In this document: positions 59,433-64,000 of the stretch, one piece after another
Numbering within the stretch: the stretch's first letter is position 1
Layout of the letters: each line of letters opens with the position of its first letter
DNA from: Bradyrhizobium sp. dw_411
GTDB taxonomy: Bacteria; Pseudomonadota; Alphaproteobacteria; Rhizobiales; Xanthobacteraceae
Assembly (NCBI RefSeq): GCF_018449695.1
Contig: NZ_JAAVUY010000029.1
Coordinates: 1-64,000 of the forward strand
Direction of reading: 5' to 3'
Length of the DNA: 64,000 nt
Made by a program: the position numbers and the translations under genes
The notes under the pieces: generated by a model
What the model was told of the DNA's origin: nothing
Databases searched by the model: none
Seen by the model: only the letters and a program-made list of their open reading frames with translations

Positions 59433-61115
59433 ATGCCCAGATTTGGAATTGGCGCCAAGCTATTGGCGTTTTCCGCCATCATCTTTGCCGGCTACGCCTT
59501 CCTTGCCGGGCTCGCGAGTCACAAGATCCATCAGACCATCAGTGCCGAACGGGCCGAGATGGTCCGAGCCCTCGACGAAACCGCAGTCGCGATGGTCAAG
59601 GCAGCCTATGCTCGCGCCCAGAGCGGCGAGATGACCGAAGACGCCGCCAAAAAGATGGTCAAGGATCAGATCCGGGCCATGCGGTATGGCAGCAACGAAT
59701 ATTACTACGTGTATGATTTTGAAGGCCTCGCCGTCGTCCATGGGACCAGGCCCGAACGCGAAGGCAAGAATTTCTATACCGCGACCGATCCGACCGGCAA
59801 GCAATTCGTAAAAGAGCAGATCGATCGCGCGCGCGCCGGCACCGGGCTTGTGTCTGTTCAGTTTCCGCGCACGGGGTCGGACGTGCCGGTGCCCAAGATG
59901 TCCTTTGTCACCGCCTTCGAGCCCTGGCATTGGGTGATCGGTACCGGCGTCTATGTCGACGATATCGATGCGCGCTTTAGCGAAGTCGCCTGGCAGTTCT
60001 TTTCGATCGCGGTCGGCGTCGGCCTGTTCATGATGGCATGCGCTTATTGGTTGTCGCGCCAGATCACCAAGCCGCTTGGCCGTCTGGTCCAGTTTACCGA
60101 GCAGCCGCTGTCCGAGGCGCCGACCAGCGAGTTTACGCGCGATCTGGGCCTGAAGGACGAAATCGGCACCGTGGCGCGGGCGCTGCAGGTCTTTAAAGAG
60201 AAGTCGGCCGAAGCCGAGCGGTTGCGCGGCGAAGTCGACATCCAGAAGAACGAAGCCGAGGCCTCACGACGCCAGGCGCTGGCCGGTATGGTGACGACGG
60301 TTGAGACCGAAACCGACACGGCAGTCACGGGCATCGACAGCCGGATGACGGCGATGACCGAAGCGGCCGCCGTGATGAGTCGTTCGGCAGGTTTGGTCGG
60401 CACGAGTTCGCAGACGGTTGCGGCGGCCTCGGCGCAAGCTTTGGCCAACGCGCAGACGGTTGCGAGCGCCACCGAGGAATTGTCGGGTTCGATTCGCGAG
60501 ATCAGTGCCCAGGTCAACAATGCAACCAAAGCCACGGCGGTTGCCGTCAGCCGCAGCGACCATGCCCGGACCACCATCGCGTCTCTCGCAGAGGCCGTTG
60601 CGCGGGTAGGCCAGGTCACGACCCTGATTTCGGAGATCGCGTCACAAACCAATCTTCTAGCCTTGAACGCAACGATCGAAGCCGCGCGTGCCGGTGAGGC
60701 CGGCAGGGGTTTTGCCGTGGTTGCGAGCGAAGTGAAGAATCTGGCGACCCAAACCGCGCGCTCGACTGAGGAGATCAACCGCCAGATCGGCGAAATCCAG
60801 AGCATCACCCAGGAAACCGTGCGCGGCATGGACGAGGTCAGCGGCACGGTGCGCACGATCGACGAAATCGCGGGCTCGATTGCCGCAGCCGTCGAAGAGC
60901 AACACGCCGCGACCAGCGAGATCGCCCGAAACGTCACTGAAACTGCCAATGGCGCGCGCGAAGTTTCGACCCGCATCGCTGAAGTATCGGGCGAAGCGAC
61001 ACGGCTGGGGGACGAAGCCGGGCGGGTTCACAGCTACGCGTCCGATGTCACTGAAGCGGTGTCTTCGCTGCGCCGGGTCATCGTCCACGCTGTTCGCAGT
61101 TCAGCCGCGGCATAA
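59433..61115 (+). CDS. Methyl-accepting chemotaxis protein (single Cache), first of tandem pair
   Basis: 560 residues from ATG 59433; the frame begins at 59418. The plan is: N-terminal membrane helix (about 8-30), periplasmic single-Cache sensor (about 31-185), second helix, HAMP (about 205-260) and the signalling domain (about 300-560). Its hairpin tip includes AEEINRQIGEIQS-type sequence and the conserved EIASQTNLLALNATIEAARA. It shares over most of its length near-identical sequence with the next gene, including the upstream GGAGTACTCGA leader. It is expected to sense a small organic ligand. Confidence 0.92.
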   Translation: MPRFGIGAKLLAFSAIIFAGYAFLAGLASHKIHQTISAERAEMVRALDETAVAMVKAAYARAQSGEMTEDAAKKMVKDQIRAMRYGSNEYYYVYDFEGLAVVHGTRPEREGKNFYTATDPTGKQFVKEQIDRARAGTGLVSVQFPRTGSDVPVPKMSFVTAFEPWHWVIGTGVYVDDIDARFSEVAWQFFSIAVGVGLFMMACAYWLSRQITKPLGRLVQFTEQPLSEAPTSEFTRDLGLKDEIGTVARALQVFKEKSAEAERLRGEVDIQKNEAEASRRQALAGMVTTVETETDTAVTGIDSRMTAMTEAAAVMSRSAGLVGTSSQTVAAASAQALANAQTVASATEELSGSIREISAQVNNATKATAVAVSRSDHARTTIASLAEAVARVGQVTTLISEIASQTNLLALNATIEAARAGEAGRGFAVVASEVKNLATQTARSTEEINRQIGEIQSITQETVRGMDEVSGTVRTIDEIAGSIAAAVEEQHAATSEIARNVTETANGAREVSTRIAEVSGEATRLGDEAGRVHSYASDVTEAVSSLRRVIVHAVRSSAAA

Positions 61116-61236
61116 GCGCGATCCATGATTTGTGCGCAACCTGTCCGCGCACAAATGCCGCACGATCGCCTTTAAGATTAACGGCCAATTTATCAATTGA
61201 TGGCACTTAGATACTCCGGAATGCGGAGTACTCGGA

Positions 61237-62931
61237 ATGCCCAGATTTGGAATTGGCGCTAAGCTGCTGGTATTTTCTGCCATCATATTTGTCGGCTACG
61301 CCTTCCTCGCCGGGCTCGCGAGTCACAAGATCCACCAGACCATCAGCGCCGAGCGCGTCGAAGCGGTGCGCCATCTCGACGAAACCGCAGTCGCGATGGT
61401 GAAGGCGGCCTATGCTCGCGCCCAGAGCGGCGAGATGACCGAAGACGCCGCCAAGAAAATGGTCAAGGACCAGATCCGCGTCATGCGGTGGGGCAACGGC
61501 GAATATTACTACATCCATGATTTCGAGGGGACCAACATCGTGCATGGCGGCAAGCCGGAGCGCGAGGGTCAGAATTTTATCAATTTCGTCGATCCGAGCG
61601 GCCGGCAAATCATCAAGGAGCAGATCGAGGCGGCGCGCAACGGGACAGGGGCCGTCATTGCGCTCAGCCCAGTAGGGCGCATAGGCGCGGGCTCGAGCGA
61701 TCCCACCACCAAGCTGAGCTACGCGATCGCGTTCGATCCCTGGCACTGGGCGATCTCGACCAGCACCTTTGTTGACGACATCGAAGCACGCTTTACCCAG
61801 GTCGCCTGGCAGTTCTTCTCGATTGCAGTCGTGGTCGGCCTGTTCATGGTGGCCTGCGCCTGGTGGCTGTCGCGCCAGATCACCAAACCGCTTGGCCGTC
61901 TGGTCCAGTTTACCGAGCAGCCGCTGTCCGAGGCGCCGACCAGCGAATTCATGCGCGATCTGGGCCTCAAGGACGAAATCGGCACCGTGGCGCGGGCGCT
62001 GCAGGTCTTCAAAGAGAAATCTGCCGAAGCCGAGCGGCTGCGCAGCGAAGTCGATGTTCAGAAGGGCGAGGCCGAGGCCTCGCGACGGCAGGCGCTGGCC
62101 GGCATGGTGACGACGGTCGAGACCGAAACCGATACCGCGGTGACGGGTATCGATAGCCGGATGACGGCGATGACGGAGGCGGCTGCGGTGATGAGCCGGT
62201 CGGCGGGATTGGTCGGCGCCAGTTCGCAGACGGTAGCGGCGGCCTCGGCGCAAGCCTTGGCCAACGCGCAGACGGTTGCCAGCGCCACCGAGCAATTGTC
62301 GGGTTCGATCCGCGAAATCAGCGTCCAGGTCAGCAATGCAACCAAGGCTACGACGGTTGCCGTCGGCCGCAGCGACCATGCACGGGCCACGATCGCGACG
62401 CTGGCCGAAGCGGTGGCCCGGGTCGGACAGGTCACGACCTTGATTTCGGAGATCGCGTCACAGACCAATCTGCTGGCCCTGAACGCCACCATCGAAGCGG
62501 CGCGCGCCGGCGATGCCGGCAAGGGTTTTGCGGTGGTGGCGAGCGAGGTGAAGAATCTCGCGACCCAGACCGCGCGCTCGACTGAGGAGATCAATCGCCA
62601 GATCAACGAAATCCAGAGCATCACGCAGGAAACCGTGCGCGGCATGGATGAGGTCAGTGGCACCGTGCGCACGATCGACGAAATCGCCAGTTCGATTGCC
62701 GCGGCGGTCGAGGAACAGCACGCCGCGACCAGCGAGATCGCTCGCAACGTCACTGAAACCGCCAATGGCGCCCGCGAGGTCTCGACCCGCATTGCCGAAG
62801 TGTCGGACGAAGCGACGCGGCTGGGAGACGAAGCGGGGCGGGTTCACAGCTACGCATCCGATGTCACCGAGGCAGTGTCCTCGTTGCGCCGGGTCATCGT
62901 TCACGCGGTTCGCAGTTCGGCGGCGGCTTAA
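61237..62931 (+). CDS. Methyl-accepting chemotaxis protein (single Cache), second of tandem pair
   Basis: 564 residues with the same architecture as the first. The signalling domain is almost unchanged, but the sensor differs: where the first has FPRTGSDVPVPKMSF, this one has SPVGRIGAGSSDPTTKLSYA with a small insertion. The upstream region is also duplicated (ggcacttagatactccgg against ggcacctagatacttcgg), so the duplication covers promoter and gene. This suggests recent copying followed by divergence of ligand specificity. Confidence 0.92.
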   Translation: MPRFGIGAKLLVFSAIIFVGYAFLAGLASHKIHQTISAERVEAVRHLDETAVAMVKAAYARAQSGEMTEDAAKKMVKDQIRVMRWGNGEYYYIHDFEGTNIVHGGKPEREGQNFINFVDPSGRQIIKEQIEAARNGTGAVIALSPVGRIGAGSSDPTTKLSYAIAFDPWHWAISTSTFVDDIEARFTQVAWQFFSIAVVVGLFMVACAWWLSRQITKPLGRLVQFTEQPLSEAPTSEFMRDLGLKDEIGTVARALQVFKEKSAEAERLRSEVDVQKGEAEASRRQALAGMVTTVETETDTAVTGIDSRMTAMTEAAAVMSRSAGLVGASSQTVAAASAQALANAQTVASATEQLSGSIREISVQVSNATKATTVAVGRSDHARATIATLAEAVARVGQVTTLISEIASQTNLLALNATIEAARAGDAGKGFAVVASEVKNLATQTARSTEEINRQINEIQSITQETVRGMDEVSGTVRTIDEIASSIAAAVEEQHAATSEIARNVTETANGAREVSTRIAEVSDEATRLGDEAGRVHSYASDVTEAVSSLRRVIVHAVRSSAAA

Positions 62932-62977
62932 GCACGAGGCGCCATAAACTTGCCGGGAAACCGGGGTTTGTCGTCGC

Positions 62978-63664
62978 ATGGCCGCCGTGAACACGCAGCA
63001 GCTTGAGTTCGAAGTCGCGGATGCCGGCCCGGTGTCGGCGCTTCTGACCAGTCCCGCCAAAGCGCGCGCGTGTTACGTTTTCGCCCATGGCGCGGGGGCG
63101 GGGATGACCCATCCCTTCATGGAAAGTTTTGCGGCAGGCCTTGGCAAACGCGGCGTCGCGAGCCTGCGCTATCAATTTCCCTATATGGAAAAAGGCAGCC
63201 GGCGGCCTGATCCGCCTGTTGTCGCGCATGCCGCCGTGCGTGCCGCGGTGGCGGAAGCCGGGCGCGTCTGTCCGGGACTGCCCTTGATCGCGGGCGGCAA
63301 ATCCTTTGGTGGACGCATGACGTCGCAGGCGCAGGCGATGGCGCCGCTTTCGGGTGTCCGGGGTCTGGCGTTTGTGGGTTTTCCGCTACATCCGGCGGGC
63401 AAGCCGTCCAATGATCGCGCCAGGCATCTTGCCGAGGTGAAGGTGCCGATGCTGTTTCTGCAGGGCACCCGCGACACTCTGGCGGAACTGACCCTGCTTA
63501 AGCCCGTCGTCGCCAGCCTTGGTCCGCGGGCCTCGTTGCACATCGTCAAGGAAGCCGATCACTCCTTTCACGTGCTGGCACGCTCGGGACGGAATGACCG
63601 CGAAGTCATGACCGAAATCCTGGATGCGTTCGCTGGTTGGATCGAGACTATAGGCGTAGCGTGA
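62978..63664 (+). CDS. Alpha/beta hydrolase (KANL3/Tex30-like)
   Basis: 228 residues, no signal peptide. The core strand-turn segments are CYVFAHGAGAGMTHPFMESF (about residues 29-48), the nucleophile elbow GGKSFGGRM (Ser about 110), the acid in LFLQGTRDTL (Asp about 158) and the catalytic His in KEADHSFHVL (about 190). The exact substrate is unknown. It begins 46 bases after the second chemoreceptor and is probably independent of it. Confidence 0.88.
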   Translation: MAAVNTQQLEFEVADAGPVSALLTSPAKARACYVFAHGAGAGMTHPFMESFAAGLGKRGVASLRYQFPYMEKGSRRPDPPVVAHAAVRAAVAEAGRVCPGLPLIAGGKSFGGRMTSQAQAMAPLSGVRGLAFVGFPLHPAGKPSNDRARHLAEVKVPMLFLQGTRDTLAELTLLKPVVASLGPRASLHIVKEADHSFHVLARSGRNDREVMTEILDAFAGWIETIGVA

Positions 63665-63673
63665 AGCTAAGCT

Positions 63674-63758
63674 CGTCATGCCCGGCCTTGTGCCGGGCAT
63701 CCACGTCTTGCTGTGTTTAAGAAGGACGTGAATGGCCGGGTCAAGCCCGGCCATGACG
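63674..63758. repeat. Dispersed inverted repeat, family F
   Basis: The arms cgtcatgcccggccttgtgc and gcccggccatgacg, with an inner ggccgggtcaagcccggcc hairpin. It is related to the copy at 20612-20706. Confidence 0.75.
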
Positions 63759-63794
63759 GAAAGAGAACAATAGCCAAGCGAGTTTAGAGACCGC

Positions 63795-64000
63795 TCAGCA
63801 TCCCCGGCAGATATTGTGCAACTGCCTGTTGAGTTCGATGTCCTCGTGCTTCATCTGCTCCAGCGATTCCATGCCTTTGGCGTTTTCGGAAGCGCGACTC
63901 GCCTCTTGCTGGCGCTTTTCGGCAAGCGCGGCCTCCTGGCGTCGATAGCAGGCCTCGCGATCCGGTTTTGCCTGGATGAACCGGCATTGCTCCACTTCTG
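63795..64000 (-). CDS. Partial small protein of unknown function (5' end beyond the window)
   Basis: The minus-strand frame stays open to the window edge, so the start lies outside. Visible residues are hydrophilic and rich in Glu, Arg, Gln and Ala (RRQEAALAEKRQQEAS), and the C-terminus is CRGC. Four Cys are visible, in EQCRF, EACYRR and the final CRGC. It may be a small secreted or helical protein; no family is recognised. Confidence 0.55.
   Translation of the reverse strand, partial: EVEQCRFIQAKPDREACYRRQEAALAEKRQQEASRASENAKGMESLEQMKHEDIELNRQLHNICRGC

Noticed and set aside
60044..60976. Minus-strand frame of 310 codons inside the first chemoreceptor, repeated at 62058-62792 in the second
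   Set aside because: It appears in both because the chemoreceptors are duplicates; the translation is Ser/Ala/Val-rich with no family features.
1..64000. CRISPR array
   Set aside because: No regularly spaced direct repeats with unique spacers were seen; the repeats here are dispersed inverted repeats of different families.

Overview
The window looks like chromosomal DNA from a Bradyrhizobium-like alphaproteobacterium (Nitrobacteraceae/Bradyrhizobiaceae). This rests on the high G+C of the coding regions, the close resemblance of the housekeeping genes (aroK-aroB, xerD, accA, cobS-cobT, rpmB, fdxA, carD) to that group, the many orphan tripartite-tricarboxylate (Bug/TctC) receptors, and the dense scatter of short palindromic intergenic repeats that I associate with Bradyrhizobium genomes. 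The assignment is inference; no rRNA gene is present. One tRNA gene (Arg, CCT) lies at 59083-59159. There is no CRISPR array, phage or recognisable insertion sequence.

Layout. 1-2.4 kb: a Tat-exported thiamine-diphosphate enzyme followed by a secreted monohaem cytochrome c. 2.7-6.7 kb: a YkuD/YafK-type L,D-transpeptidase lipoprotein, accA, xerD and a 48-residue membrane protein. 6.8-11.7 kb: aroK-aroB-CNNM/CorC protein, then BolA and a J-domain protein (divergent) and DedA. 12-16.1 kb: cobS-cobT (aerobic cobaltochelatase) and a Tat-exported phytase-like esterase. 16.2-20.4 kb: two Bug receptors around an Old Yellow Enzyme and a metal-dependent cyclase. 20.4-22.9 kb: repeat-rich DNA with three small genes. 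23.1-24.2 kb: a low-GC two-gene insert beside rpmB. 25-32 kb: DUF3108 protein, a SUV3-like RNA helicase with a long disordered tail, an S4 RNA-binding protein, ferredoxin FdxA and CarD. 32.3-39.7 kb: a divergent GST/TetR pair with strong palindromic operators, a tandem-PAS diguanylate cyclase, an M48 metalloprotease lipoprotein, a thermonuclease-like protein and an orphan branched-chain-type ABC receptor. 39.8-45 kb: an acyl-CoA catabolic cluster (two enoyl-CoA hydratases, two acyl-CoA dehydrogenases, one SDR). 45-53.4 kb: small stress and envelope genes, a ketopantoate reductase-like protein, a TadG-like von Willebrand protein, MgtC and a divergent MarR/MATE pair. 53.4-59 kb: PuuE-like deacetylase, Bug receptor, GlcG/HbpS protein, Tat-exported MmgE/PrpD and threonine ammonia-lyase. 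59-64 kb: tRNA-Arg, two tandem-duplicated chemoreceptors, an alpha/beta hydrolase and a truncated small gene at the edge.

How the genes relate. Most of the window is ordinary core metabolism and envelope maintenance. The parts that look unusual are: (i) the low-GC two-gene module at 23085-24180, whose two proteins share a C-terminal domain and which has a perfect palindrome in front of it; (ii) the operon of a predicted periplasmic ThDP enzyme and cytochrome c; (iii) the tandem chemoreceptors, which are near-identical except in the sensor domain; (iv) the repeat families, some nested inside each other.

Start sites were moved inward from the longest open frame where a Shine-Dalgarno match, signal peptide or family length argued for it; each such choice is explained in the entry. 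Functions come from motif recognition by eye, not from database searches.
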